Of a stretch of DNA of 64,000 nt, positions 49,691 through 58,764 are shown in pieces; position 1 is the stretch's first letter, and each line of letters starts with the position of its first letter. Under the pieces are notes generated by a model, which worked only from the letters and a program-made list of their open reading frames with translations, was not told where the DNA came from and searched no databases. Source of the stretch: Chloroflexales bacterium ZM16-3 (GTDB lineage Bacteria; Chloroflexota; Chloroflexia; Chloroflexales; Chloroflexaceae); the NCBI GenBank assembly GCA_004138175.2, contig RYFE02000006.1, forward strand, positions 1 to 64,000. Direction: 5' to 3'. A program made the position numbers and the translations under genes.

Positions 49691-50652
49691 AAGCGCGCCC
49701 CTTCTCTGCGGGCCAGCGCCCACTGCACGCCAAGCAGTGTCGCTCGCACATTCAGCATCCAAAAAAATAGCGCCGTAAAGCCAATGATCGAGGCCAAGAA
49801 GGTGAAGAGCGTGCGCGCATTCTCAAGCGTGCCGGTGCCGGGTGCCTCAATGTTCAGCCGCACGCTGTTTCCCGCCAGATCCACATCTTCAATCACCATG
49901 CGGAAGCGCATGCCCGGGAAGGTCGGTCGATCCACAACGGCATGGCGGGCCAGATCATAGGATGGTCTCAACGTCTCCGTAGCGCTCAGGCCCGGCTCGC
50001 TCACTTGCACCTGCGCCGTCACCACATCGCCGACCCGCTCAAGGCTCAGCAGCTCAACCTTGCGGTCGCCCAGCAGCCCGATCATACCCTCACCCAGCGC
50101 CACCCCATCGCACTTGCTGCCCTGGATGAAGGCGCAGTTGGGGTGAAGGGTGCTGTCGCTGATGCGGGGGGCGATGAAGATCAGGAAGGGCACGGTGACA
50201 AAGGCGAAGATCGAGTAGACCGCGCTGAGCTGGCGGCGTCGGGACACATCTTCGATCGCCGAGCGCAGCGCGAACAGCGCGGCGTAGATCAGCAGCAGCA
50301 CAAAGATCGATGTCTGCCGCGGGTCCCAGTTCCAGTAGACGCCCCAGACCACCTGCGAGAAGATTGCGCCGGTGACGGTGGCGAGCACCGTGAAGAGGAA
50401 TCCGCTCTCGGCGGCGGCGAGGGCGTAGTCGTCGTGCTCGGGCCGCCCGCGCCAGAGGTAGAGCCCGCTGAACAGGGCCGATACCGCGAAGGCCAGCACG
50501 CTGACCCATGCCGTGGGCACATGCATAATGATGATGCGCCCGGCGTTGCCAAGCCCCTCATACTGGGGCACGACAAGGAACATGGACACCGCGACGCCCG
50601 CGATCCACACACCAATCAGCAGCTTGGCAGCCTGGGCCATACGCTGTGCCAT
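49687..50652 (-). CDS. ccmC: Haem exporter/handling protein CcmC
   Basis: The 321-residue protein has six membrane helices and the WWD motif WGVYWNWDPRQTS, flanked by histidine-bearing loops (IIIMHVPTAW and STLHPNC). It loads haem onto CcmE. It is about 80-100 residues longer than most CcmC proteins because an extra hydrophilic domain (about 175-280; VELLSLERVGDVVTAQVQVS) is inserted before the last helix, on the outer side. A promoter lies 50 bases upstream. Confidence 0.93.
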   Translation of the reverse strand: MAQRMAQAAKLLIGVWIAGVAVSMFLVVPQYEGLGNAGRIIIMHVPTAWVSVLAFAVSALFSGLYLWRGRPEHDDYALAAAESGFLFTVLATVTGAIFSQVVWGVYWNWDPRQTSIFVLLLIYAALFALRSAIEDVSRRRQLSAVYSIFAFVTVPFLIFIAPRISDSTLHPNCAFIQGSKCDGVALGEGMIGLLGDRKVELLSLERVGDVVTAQVQVSEPGLSATETLRPSYDLARHAVVDRPTFPGMRFRMVIEDVDLAGNSVRLNIEAPGTGTLENARTLFTFLASIIGFTALFFWMLNVRATLLGVQWALARREGARL

Positions 50653-50699
50653 CGGCCTACGCCTTTCCAGTCCCTTATAGGAAAATACCTGTTTGACGT

Positions 50700-50728
50700 A
50701 TCATACTACGCTTGTGCGTCACCAACAA
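50700..50728 (-). promoter_or_regulatory. Predicted promoter of ccmC
   Basis: On the minus strand TTGTTG (50728-50723) and TATGAT (50705-50700) are 17 bases apart. Transcription would start near 50693, about 40 bases before ccmC. The rest of 50653-50977 has no gene. Confidence 0.5.
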
Positions 50729-50920
50729 CAGCAATTTACCATTACGTAGGGCTGCACCTGGAGCGCCAACCTGTTTCAAGTATATTTTATCACGCAGCAT
50801 TTTATGGCATGGGCAATATATCACATGTTAGACGAGTCGCCGGTGAAGGGTGCGACCACACCCGTTGAGGAGTCGCCTCTAGAGCAGGCAATTTCGCGCT
50901 CACTCCAACGTCTTCCTTTG

Positions 50921-50953
50921 CTGGGTGTTGGCGGCTTTGCCGCCAACACCCAG
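50921..50953. repeat. Hairpin between the multihaem gene and ccmC
   Basis: CTGGGTGTTGGCGGC pairs perfectly with its inverse around the loop TTT. There is no U-tract on the minus strand, so terminator activity for the multihaem gene is uncertain. The core matches the GGCGGC-TTC-GCCGCC family at 16403 and 29700. Confidence 0.65.
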
Positions 50954-50977
50954 AGCCCGATACGTGTCCGACAAGGG

Positions 50978-53900
50978 TTAGCGGGCAACCACCGGGTCAG
51001 GCGAGCTTGAGAACGAAGAGACGGTCGTCACTCCATCCGGGCTCGTGTAGTATGACTGGACGCGGTACTGGTAGGAAGTACCCGCCGTCACCGTTCGATC
51101 CGTGTAGGTTCGGAGGTTGTTCCTGACGATTGTATCCAGCCGCGTCCAGGCCCCATTGCCCTCGCGCCGCTCCACATAGTAGCCACTCTCATTGGTCGAG
51201 TTATCGGTCCAGTTGATCCGGATCCGACTCCTCTGCACCGTGAGCGACAGGTTCGTCGCCTCAACCAGCTCCAGGTTCGGCGGCGTAGCCGGCATGTTCA
51301 CCGCCAGCACCGAGGTTGGCGCGCTCTCACCCGCAGCGTTGTAGGCAACCACGCGGTAGAAGTAGCGCGTCCCCGCTACTGCGCTCACGTCCGTGAAGGT
51401 CGTCCCCGTCCCTGAACTGTCAAAGCTCACCAGGTTAGTCCAGTTGTTGCGATTGTTGGATCGCTCGATCCGGTAGCCGCTGATCACATCGGCGGGAGCG
51501 GTCCAGCTCAGCGTGGCCTGTGGCCTCGTCCAGGTCAGGCCCGTCGGTACACCTGGCGGCAGGATACCCACCGGCGGCACGCGCACCTGGAGCGTCGTGG
51601 TGGCACCGTCGCCAAACGAGTTGTAGGCAGTGACCCGGTAGTAGTAGGTTGCGTCCGCTGCAATGGTCGTGTCGAGGAAGCTGCCGGTCGGCCCACCTGC
51701 CGCCGTGCTGATCTGCGTCCACGGGCCATTCGCCGCTGCTGCACGCTCGATCTTGTACCCGACAATCGTTCCGGTCGCGCCGCTCCACGTCAGTTGCACC
51801 TGTGGCGCGGTGATCTGGTTCAGGATGCTGAACTGGAGGTTGATCGTCCCGCCAGGAGGTGGCCCGATCTTGGCCTGCACCGGCAGGCTGGGCTGCGAGA
51901 TGCCAAATGCGTTGTAGGCCCGCACCTGGTAGTTGTAGATCATGTCCGACTCAGCGCTGGTGTCCGTCCAGGTGTTGGCCCCGAAGCCCATAACACCGGG
52001 GGTAACAGTCGGCGTGCGACCCACCTCGGCGAAGAGGCTCAAATTGCCGTTGGGCAGCACTTCCTGGCGCTCGATGATGAAGCCATCTTCATTGTCGGCC
52101 AGGTCATACCAGGCTAGGGCCACGTTGCCCGGCTTGGCGGTGATAACCTTCAGCGAGTCGGGGGCCAGCGGCAGATCGGTGATCGTGTGGGCCACGAAGT
52201 AGCCCGAGAAGGTCGAGCCAGCGCCGTTGATGGCCTCGATGCGATACTGGTAGGTCTTCGAGCCGTTCAGGCTCTCGCTGCGGAAGGTCTGCGCCCCGCT
52301 GTTGCCGTTCTGCGGGAAGACCACCGCCAGCGTGTCCCACGATGCGGTTTTGCCCAGCTCGCTGGCGCTGATGTCCTTGCCGTAGCGGATCCAGACGATG
52401 TAGCGCTCGGCGCCGGGGGCCGGCTCCCAGCTCACATCGAGCGCGAAGGGGTTGTCGGCAACCGTGGTAGCGGTGACGCCGCCGGTGGTGGGCTCGTACT
52501 TGACACCCCAGTTGGCCGGGGCCACCGGCGCGGCGGTGTCGGCGGTGGAGTCGGCGGCGGCGATGAAGGGCATGCCCTTGCCGCTGAGCATCCATGCCGC
52601 GTAGGCGATGCCGCCCCAGTTGTCGCGCAGCGAGTTGCCGTCCATGTCCTTGATCTGATAGAACTCGGTCACGTCAGGCGCGCTACCGTTGTTAGCGTTG
52701 TAGTAGGTGATCACCTGATCGCTCAGGTAGGTCGGGTCCAGCGGGTAGTTCAGCGAGTAGATGCTGGGCGGACCCTCGGGGCGCAGCGTCGAGATGTCGC
52801 TGTTCTTCAGGTGCTCCAGGAACGGGCGGGTGTGGGTCTGCCACTGGATGTTGGCGTTGACGCTGAGCTGAGCAGTCTCTGGGGCGTCGAAGCTGTAGGT
52901 CACGAGGTCGTAACCCTCGCCGCTGGTGTAGCGGCTATTATCGACATAGGGAATGAAGTTGGCCGGGTCGTAGTTCCAGAAGTCGGTGCCGGCCTCCGCA
53001 TACTTGGCCATGTCGAAGCCGACCGGCGGGATGCGGTTGTCGAAGATGATCGTGCCGTTCAGCAGGCTCGGCGAGGGCTGGCAGAAGGGGATGGCCGGGT
53101 CGCTATAGTCACAGGTGGCCGTCACCTTCTCGTAGACCATCACCGCGTTGTTGCCGCTGTCGATCTTATTGGTCAGCGCGCGGTTGAAGGGCATGGCCGA
53201 GTCGGTCTTCAGCTCGGCGTTGGCATAGTCGTAGACGCCGGACTGGTAGACGCTTGCGCCGGTGGTGTCCGTGACGTTCAGGCTGATCCAGAAGCGCCGG
53301 CCATCGGGGTAGCCCGAGGGGATGCGGTGGCCGCTCTGGTTGATCACCTTGACCTGCACGTCCCACTTGCCGGTGGCATTGTTGTAGGTCGGGCCGCTGA
53401 CGATCTCGATATCGACGCCGTCGGTCATCGAGATCTCGGTGTTGCGCGTCGTGCGGTCCCAGGTCAGGTCGCGCGAGGACATCATCCCTGGGAAGATCCG
53501 CGGGTCGTTGTTGGTCGGCGCACCGATCACCTCAAGGTCAACCTCGGGGTAGAGGATCTTCATCATCTGCGGCAGGTCGCGGTTGGCCCCGGCCAGCTTG
53601 TGGACGGTGGTGCCGCCGTTGGCGTTGCGATCCTTGCCGTAGGGGAACCAGCCCACCAGGGTCGGGTCGGCGTTCAGCGAGACCGCCGCGTCATCCGAGT
53701 ACTCCTGCTTCAGGGTTGGCGAGTGGCAGTCCTGGCAGGTCTGGCCAGTGCCGTCAGTCGCACCGAAGCTGCTGTACTTCCACTCGGTGTAGGTGCGCTG
53801 CTCGGGCATGCCGTGGTTGAGCACCGGCACCGTCAGGTCGTGGCAGGTGCCGCAGAACTCCGAGCTGTTGATGAAGTCGTTCTGGAAGGTCGGGTGCTCG

Positions 53901-54898
53901 ATCGAGAGCGACTGATCCTGAAGGCCGGTTGCCGGCGGGGCGATCGGCACCTCGAACTGGATCGGCACCGAGCCGTCGGCGTTGTAGACGATCTTCTGGC
54001 CCGCCGAGTTCTCCTCCGGCTGGCCCGCCGGCCAGGTGTTGTTGTCGTTGTCGGCGAACTTCGGCTTGAGATCATCCGAGTAGCCAGATGGGTAGACGCC
54101 GTAGGTCTGGCCGGTGTAGGGTGTGCCATTGATCGGCAGGTCGCTCTTGTAGATCTCGACCGAGCCGGCGTACTTGCCGCCGTAGGTCATGCCGTCGGCG
54201 AACTGGAGCGTGCCGTCGCCGAGCGGGTTGCCGGGCAGCGGGCCATTTCCGGCCTCCGCATAGGGCGTGCCCACGTGCGGCCAGTCCGAGAGGCCGGCCA
54301 TCATGTTCCAGGACGGGTCGTTGACCGGCAGATCCTCGCGCTGCATGGTCACGTTGCCAGTGGCGCGGTGGCAGGTCTCGCACATGATGCCTTCATCGTC
54401 GGTGGAGGCGAGGATGCTGTGCATCATCGTGCTGCCGTCGCTGGCCCCGGCGAAGTTCGGGTCGAAGCGACCGGAGAGCCAGCCGTTGGGGCTGTGGCAG
54501 CGGAAGCACATATTGCCCGCGCCCTCCTCTCCGGTGATGCTCTTGACGGTCTGCTCAACGATGATCTCGTTGGCACGGAAGATCGGGTCGCGGGCCGAGC
54601 TGGCCATGTTAGTGCCAGCCCAGTTCCCGAAGTGGCCGACCTGCTGGTCGATCGTGCCGCCGTGGCAGGCGCCACAGGTGACGACGAACTCGAAGACGTT
54701 GTACGGGGCGGGGAAGGTGATATTGCCGAGCTCTTGCTGCTGAGTGCCGGGGTTCGGCACGGCGCCGCGCGGGCCGGGCTTGCCGCCCGGGACATCGGCG
54801 TGAACGATCATCAGGCTGAGCATGAGGAATGCGGCAACCGGTAGCACAACACGGATGAGAAGCCTGCGTAGGAGCAGGCTCCATTGATGACGTAACAT
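50978..54898 (-). CDS. Five-haem c-type cytochrome with fibronectin type III repeats
   Basis: The 1306-residue protein has a signal segment (LLIRVVLPVAAFLMLSLMI) and five CXXCH haem sites: CGACH (75-79), CFRCH (131-135), CETCH (173-177), CGTCH (349-353) and CQDCH (388-392). A central region (about 500-780) is uncharacterised. From about 800 to the end come roughly five Fn3-like domains with repeated GYKIERAAA..W, FYRVVAYNAAGES and YYRVTAYNSFGDG patterns. It is probably a surface electron carrier. It sits between ccmB and ccmC, whose products would mature it. Confidence 0.85.
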   Translation of the reverse strand: MLRHQWSLLLRRLLIRVVLPVAAFLMLSLMIVHADVPGGKPGPRGAVPNPGTQQQELGNITFPAPYNVFEFVVTCGACHGGTIDQQVGHFGNWAGTNMASSARDPIFRANEIIVEQTVKSITGEEGAGNMCFRCHSPNGWLSGRFDPNFAGASDGSTMMHSILASTDDEGIMCETCHRATGNVTMQREDLPVNDPSWNMMAGLSDWPHVGTPYAEAGNGPLPGNPLGDGTLQFADGMTYGGKYAGSVEIYKSDLPINGTPYTGQTYGVYPSGYSDDLKPKFADNDNNTWPAGQPEENSAGQKIVYNADGSVPIQFEVPIAPPATGLQDQSLSIEHPTFQNDFINSSEFCGTCHDLTVPVLNHGMPEQRTYTEWKYSSFGATDGTGQTCQDCHSPTLKQEYSDDAAVSLNADPTLVGWFPYGKDRNANGGTTVHKLAGANRDLPQMMKILYPEVDLEVIGAPTNNDPRIFPGMMSSRDLTWDRTTRNTEISMTDGVDIEIVSGPTYNNATGKWDVQVKVINQSGHRIPSGYPDGRRFWISLNVTDTTGASVYQSGVYDYANAELKTDSAMPFNRALTNKIDSGNNAVMVYEKVTATCDYSDPAIPFCQPSPSLLNGTIIFDNRIPPVGFDMAKYAEAGTDFWNYDPANFIPYVDNSRYTSGEGYDLVTYSFDAPETAQLSVNANIQWQTHTRPFLEHLKNSDISTLRPEGPPSIYSLNYPLDPTYLSDQVITYYNANNGSAPDVTEFYQIKDMDGNSLRDNWGGIAYAAWMLSGKGMPFIAAADSTADTAAPVAPANWGVKYEPTTGGVTATTVADNPFALDVSWEPAPGAERYIVWIRYGKDISASELGKTASWDTLAVVFPQNGNSGAQTFRSESLNGSKTYQYRIEAINGAGSTFSGYFVAHTITDLPLAPDSLKVITAKPGNVALAWYDLADNEDGFIIERQEVLPNGNLSLFAEVGRTPTVTPGVMGFGANTWTDTSAESDMIYNYQVRAYNAFGISQPSLPVQAKIGPPPGGTINLQFSILNQITAPQVQLTWSGATGTIVGYKIERAAAANGPWTQISTAAGGPTGSFLDTTIAADATYYYRVTAYNSFGDGATTTLQVRVPPVGILPPGVPTGLTWTRPQATLSWTAPADVISGYRIERSNNRNNWTNLVSFDSSGTGTTFTDVSAVAGTRYFYRVVAYNAAGESAPTSVLAVNMPATPPNLELVEATNLSLTVQRSRIRINWTDNSTNESGYYVERREGNGAWTRLDTIVRNNLRTYTDRTVTAGTSYQYRVQSYYTSPDGVTTVSSFSSSPDPVVAR

Positions 54899-54929
54899 AT
54901 ATCCCCCCTAAAAACGAACCTTTAGAGCA

Positions 54930-55616
54930 TCATGGCTCTCCACGCGGAGGCTGAATGATCGTGGCTCGTCGGTTAACGACAAGCATGACCGATCCACCTT
55001 CCAGCGTGTTGACAAGGGTTAACGTACCCCTGCCTCGAACCCATCCCTCCTCGGTGAGCATCATTGGCAGATGCAGCGGAAGAGAGAATTCGTCAGTCGA
55101 CGCGAATGGATTCTCGTCCATCTCGTTCACCAGCGTACCAGCCAGACCCCCCCGGCGGTAACGCTGTCCACGCACAGACTGCGGGGCCTGTGCGTCAGTG
55201 ATAGACCAGTTTCCACGGATGTACCAGCGACCGGCCTGTTGTCCAGACAGATCGTGATTTGGCTGAAAGGCGCTTACATTCAGCTCAAATAGTCCCTCCT
55301 TCACAATGGTGCCAGCGGGCGCGTGTGCGGATCCGCGCAGCACGTAGCTCATAACAATCCCATCAGCCAGCACTGTGGTCTGCCCGGGGCGATTAATAAC
55401 GATGTCACCGAGTGTCCAACTCTGCTCATTGGCGAGGGCTGCCGAGGAAACGACTGCCGTTGAAGAGGGCTGGATGGCGAGAGACATGGTGGTGGTCGCC
55501 TGGGGCGAGTCAGCGAGCATGCTCGACATGGTGGTGGTCGCGAACACCGCAACCACGATAGTGAGCACAAGAGCTGGCATGATAAGCAGGTTTTTAGTGC
55601 GTGAAGACACGATCAC
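54930..55616 (-). CDS. Exported protein of unknown function
   Basis: The 228-residue protein has a signal segment (LLIMPALVLTIVVAVFATTT) and a Ser/Thr/Ala-rich linker, then a beta-rich domain of about 150 residues with WTLGDIVINRPGQTTVLADG and RWYIRGNWSI. No family was recognised and no cysteines are present. It lies 31 bases upstream of the multihaem cytochrome gene on the same strand, so it is likely co-expressed and may be a partner protein. Confidence 0.7.
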   Translation of the reverse strand: MIVSSRTKNLLIMPALVLTIVVAVFATTTMSSMLADSPQATTTMSLAIQPSSTAVVSSAALANEQSWTLGDIVINRPGQTTVLADGIVMSYVLRGSAHAPAGTIVKEGLFELNVSAFQPNHDLSGQQAGRWYIRGNWSITDAQAPQSVRGQRYRRGGLAGTLVNEMDENPFASTDEFSLPLHLPMMLTEEGWVRGRGTLTLVNTLEGGSVMLVVNRRATIIQPPRGEP

Positions 55617-56260
55617 GTAGTGTCCTTATACCGTGCGTATGTATACATTGCAACATAATACGAGCCGTATCAATGCAAGGTGGTACTCTTACACCATAAA
55701 GCCTATAGGCTTATGATGTACGCATCACCAAGCGATCTTAAAACCGGCCATTAGTGAGGATGAGATGAGTAGGACGGAAGTTAAGCCTATTGTAGTATGG
55801 GCAAAGGTAATTGTGAAGATATCCTTCATAAAATTCTTGTCATTCATGTAGAATATTCGGTTGCGGGCTGACAACTATTGATGGTTTATGAAATTTAACC
55901 AAGAATAACCGCGCTCTTATCAATAATTCTCCAATCTTATCTTAATATTCCAAGCGTTTTCCAAGAAATCAAGCGTTTTCCAAGAAAACACAAGCAGGTC
56001 TTTGCAACGAAAAGCCTCACAACAGAGAAGCTTAGCTAGTTTAAGCGCACGACAATACACCACAGACGCTCAGGCTATGCGCCTGTAGATCCGGATGTTA
56101 TCATATTTTGGTTCATTACAGCCATGATCAGGCTTGTTGTAACCAAAATATATGACTACTTACGCTGGTTAGGGAAGCGGAATGTCACGCTGAGCGAAGT
56201 CAAGCGTCCCGACCGAGGATTGGCGCGTATAAAGAAGAATGCGACGGTCAGGGGAATGCC
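55617..56260. other. AT-rich intergenic region with tandem repeat
   Basis: No gene is visible in these 644 bases. The composition is clearly more AT-rich than its neighbours between 55640 and 56110. It contains a perfect 18-base direct repeat in tandem (CAAGCGTTTTCCAAGAAA at 55951 and 55970). At 56183-56221 is a half copy of the TGTCACGCTGAGCG intergenic repeat. It probably holds the promoter for the exported protein and cytochrome genes. Confidence 0.5.
55951..55988. repeat. 19-bp tandem duplication
   Basis: Two head-to-tail copies of CAAGCGTTTTCCAAGAAAT, with one base different at the end, lie about 335 bases upstream of the exported-protein gene. Candidate regulator sites or a simple duplication. 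Confidence 0.6.
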
Positions 56261-57007
56261 CTACGCCTCCCAGACGAAGCGGAAGAGCATAAGCGAGGCA
56301 ACAAACATGGCCACGGCGTAGGCCAGAAGGATGCGGATCGCCGGCAGCGCCAAAACCATGCCGGCGCTGTCGAGGGTGAGAGCGGTGCCCTGGATCGCGA
56401 CGATCAGTGGGGGGACAAGCAGCGGGAAGGCGAGCACCGCGAAGAGGGCGCTCTTAAAGCTGGCCCTGGCAATAATCGCTGCCAGGATGGTGGTCGCCGC
56501 CGCAAGACAGAGGCCGCCGGCCGCCAGCACCAGCACGAAGGCGAGCGGGCTGCCAACCTCAACCCGCACCAGGATAATGAAGAGGATGCTCGTGACCATG
56601 TCGAGCAGCAGGAGCAGGGCCAGGTTGAAGAGGAACTTGCCCAGGTAGACGGAGATCGGCGGGGCGGATAGGCGCAGGGCGGCCATGGTGCGCGTCTCCT
56701 CCTCGTACACGAATCCCCGCGAGAGGCCGTTCAGCGCGGCAAAGAGCAGGGCGATCCAGAGCAGCGCCGACTGGATGAGCAGGTACTCATCGGTGCGGCG
56801 CATGCCGATAAAGCCCACGCCCAGGCTCACCGCCACCGCCGCGCTCGCGGCGAAGAGCACAAGCGCATTCAGTGCATAGCGTGTGCGCAGCTCGCTGCGC
56901 AGATCCTTCACGAAGATCGCCCATGCCGCCGCGAGGAGGCCGCGCACGCCCACTGGGCGGAGCGCCTGCGCCAGATCAATCTCTTGCTGCTCTGGTTGGA
57001 CGTTCAT
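56261..57007 (-). CDS. ccmB: Haem exporter permease CcmB
   Basis: The protein of about 248 residues has six membrane helices and the CcmB pattern: an N-terminal cytosolic part with FVKDLRSELRTRYALNAL, then ALLWIALLFAALNGLSRGF and EEETRTMAALRLSAPP. It forms the CcmAB transporter that drives release of holo-CcmE. A start one codon earlier (57010) is also possible. It follows ccmA by 36 bases and is separated from ccmC by the multihaem cytochrome genes. Confidence 0.92.
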   Translation of the reverse strand: MNVQPEQQEIDLAQALRPVGVRGLLAAAWAIFVKDLRSELRTRYALNALVLFAASAAVAVSLGVGFIGMRRTDEYLLIQSALLWIALLFAALNGLSRGFVYEEETRTMAALRLSAPPISVYLGKFLFNLALLLLLDMVTSILFIILVRVEVGSPLAFVLVLAAGGLCLAAATTILAAIIARASFKSALFAVLAFPLLVPPLIVAIQGTALTLDSAGMVLALPAIRILLAYAVAMFVASLMLFRFVWEA

Positions 57008-57043
57008 CATGTCAGCTTACGTAAGGGAGATTTAGCCACAGGA

Positions 57044-57664
57044 TCATGGGCCGAGCTCCAGCAACAGATCGGCGTAGCGCAGCTCACGCGGGTCGTTCGT
57101 AGCAACCACCACAATCCCCGCGCGGCGCTGGCGGGCGATCACCTGATCGACAACCTCGGCCCCGCGCGTATCCAGCGTCACCGTCGGCTCATCGAGCAGC
57201 AGCACCGGCGGGCGGTGGATAAGCGCGTAGGCGTAGCGCAGGCGGTGGGCCATCCCCGATGAGTAGGCGGAGAGCCGGTCGTCGCCACGGCCACCCAGCC
57301 CGATCTGCTCAAGCATCTCGTCGATCGCAGCATCGGTCGGATGCAGGCCGCGCACCTGGGCGAAGAAGCGCAGGTTCTCGCGGGCGGTCAGCTCACGGTA
57401 GAGCGCCAGATCCGGGGCGACCCAGCCGATCAGCGGGCCAGCCTCACGGGGAGCCCATGCCCGCCCTGCGCATATATACGCAGCGGAGCCCGCAGCAGGC
57501 TGCTGGAGTCCAGCCAGCAACCGCAGGAAGGTACTCTTCCCGCTGCCATTCGCGCCGCTCACCACCAGTACCTCGCCCTGTCGCAGGCGCAGGCTCACAC
57601 TCGCGAAGACGGTGCGCGGGCCGTAACTCGCAGCGAGCTCTTCTACTATCAGGCTGATCTCCAT
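57044..57664 (-). CDS. ccmA: Haem exporter ATPase CcmA
   Basis: The 206-residue ABC ATPase has Walker A GANGSGKST, Q-loop region GWVAPDL, Walker B VLLLDEP and a D-loop. The ABC signature is YSSGMAHRLR, close to the YSSGM-type of other CcmA proteins. It pairs with CcmB directly downstream. I chose the ATG at 57664; the frame extends six codons upstream. No clear ribosome site is visible. Confidence 0.9.
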   Translation of the reverse strand: MEISLIVEELAASYGPRTVFASVSLRLRQGEVLVVSGANGSGKSTFLRLLAGLQQPAAGSAAYICAGRAWAPREAGPLIGWVAPDLALYRELTARENLRFFAQVRGLHPTDAAIDEMLEQIGLGGRGDDRLSAYSSGMAHRLRYAYALIHRPPVLLLDEPTVTLDTRGAEVVDQVIARQRRAGIVVVATNDPRELRYADLLLELGP

Positions 57665-57684
57665 CGCCGGGGATTGTACCACAG

Positions 57685-57722
57685 TGGGGGTTGGGGGTTG
57701 GGGGTTGGGGGTTGGGGTTGGG
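57685..57722. repeat. GGGGTTG tandem repeat
   Basis: About five GGGGTTG heptamers just upstream of ccmA. A CCTAACC tract at 57766-57790 flanks the terminator on its other side. Confidence 0.7.
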
Positions 57723-57740
57723 AGAGGTGATGTAACGCCA

Positions 57741-57766
57741 ACAAAAAACCGGGGAATGCTCCCCGG
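57741..57766 (-). terminator. Terminator of the alpha/beta hydrolase gene
   Basis: CCGGGGA (57749-57755) pairs with TCCCCGG (57760-57766) around ATGC. On the minus strand the stem is followed by TTTTTTGTT. It separates the hydrolase from ccmA. Confidence 0.75.
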
Positions 57767-57795
57767 CCCAACCCCTAACCCCTAACCCCTGTCCT

Positions 57796-58629
57796 CTACG
57801 GCACCGGCTGGCGCTCACGCGTGACCAAGTTCGGCATCACGCCGCCGGTGGAGGACTGGGCCTTGAGGAAGCGGAGCAGCACATCGTTGAAGAGGGTCGC
57901 CTCGTCGAGGAAGGGGAAGTGTCGGCTACGCGGCATCATCACAACCTCGGCGGAGGGCACATTGTCAAAGAGGTCGGCCTGGTTCGGGTTCACGATATCA
58001 TCGCGGCCGCCGTGGACGATCAGGGCAGGCACCTTGAGCCGGCTGAGCTCGGGGCGCAGGTCGGTGCGCCACATCGAGCTGACGGCCCGGCGCAGCGAGA
58101 GGGCGCTCGACTTCACGCTGTCGTCGATCATCTCGCCAATGGCAGGGTCACTCGTCTCGCCCAGGAAGAAGCGGAAGAGGCGGCGGCGCACCCAGGGCAG
58201 GCGGGCGAAGGCGTCGGCGAAGAACGGCCGATCGGTGAGCTTGAGCAGCCATGAGAGCGAGTCGCCATCGATTGGCGCGCCGACGGTGGCCACGCGCTGG
58301 ATGCGGTCGGGGTACATAATGGCTGTCTTCAGGGCGACCATACCGCCCATCGAGTGGCCGACAAGCTGGACGCGGTCGATCCCGAGGGAGTCGAGGAAGC
58401 GGATCACCTGATCCGAGTAGTTCTGGATACTCTCCTGGGTCAGCTTGCGGCGCGAGTCGCCGAAGCCCCAGAAGTCGAAGGAGTAGGTGCGGAAGTGCTC
58501 GGACACAACCTCCATCGTCGGGAACCAGTACCGCCAGCTGCCAAGCCAGCCGTGCAAGAAGAGCACCGGTCGCCCGCGTCCGAATGCCTCATAGTGGACC
58601 GATTGGTTGTCGATGACAACGATGCTCAT
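57796..58629 (-). CDS. Alpha/beta hydrolase
   Basis: The 277-residue protein has the oxyanion motif FLHGWLGS, the nucleophile elbow GHSMGG (Ser), an acid in HGGRDDIV and catalytic His in RSRHFPF. It is related to esterases, dehalogenases and carotenoid- or bacteriochlorophyll-associated hydrolases, but the substrate cannot be told. There is no signal peptide. It has its own terminator. Confidence 0.88.
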   Translation of the reverse strand: MSIVVIDNQSVHYEAFGRGRPVLFLHGWLGSWRYWFPTMEVVSEHFRTYSFDFWGFGDSRRKLTQESIQNYSDQVIRFLDSLGIDRVQLVGHSMGGMVALKTAIMYPDRIQRVATVGAPIDGDSLSWLLKLTDRPFFADAFARLPWVRRRLFRFFLGETSDPAIGEMIDDSVKSSALSLRRAVSSMWRTDLRPELSRLKVPALIVHGGRDDIVNPNQADLFDNVPSAEVVMMPRSRHFPFLDEATLFNDVLLRFLKAQSSTGGVMPNLVTRERQPVP

Positions 58630-58764
58630 AGCGTTACGCCAGTGTCTGCTAGGGAAGAGGTGTAGGCATGCCTACTGCCCATGATAACGCAAGTATATAA
58701 CGATTTTGTATAAAGAACGTGTTTTCCAGCAATCAATCTTGTAATGCGGCGGTGCTGTCTGGGA

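Noticed and set aside
52187-54844. Very long plus-strand ORF (885 residues) opposite the multihaem cytochrome
   Set aside because: The minus-strand protein has a signal sequence, five CXXCH sites and Fn3 domains. The antisense frame has no family pattern and exists because GC-rich codons leave few stops in that frame.
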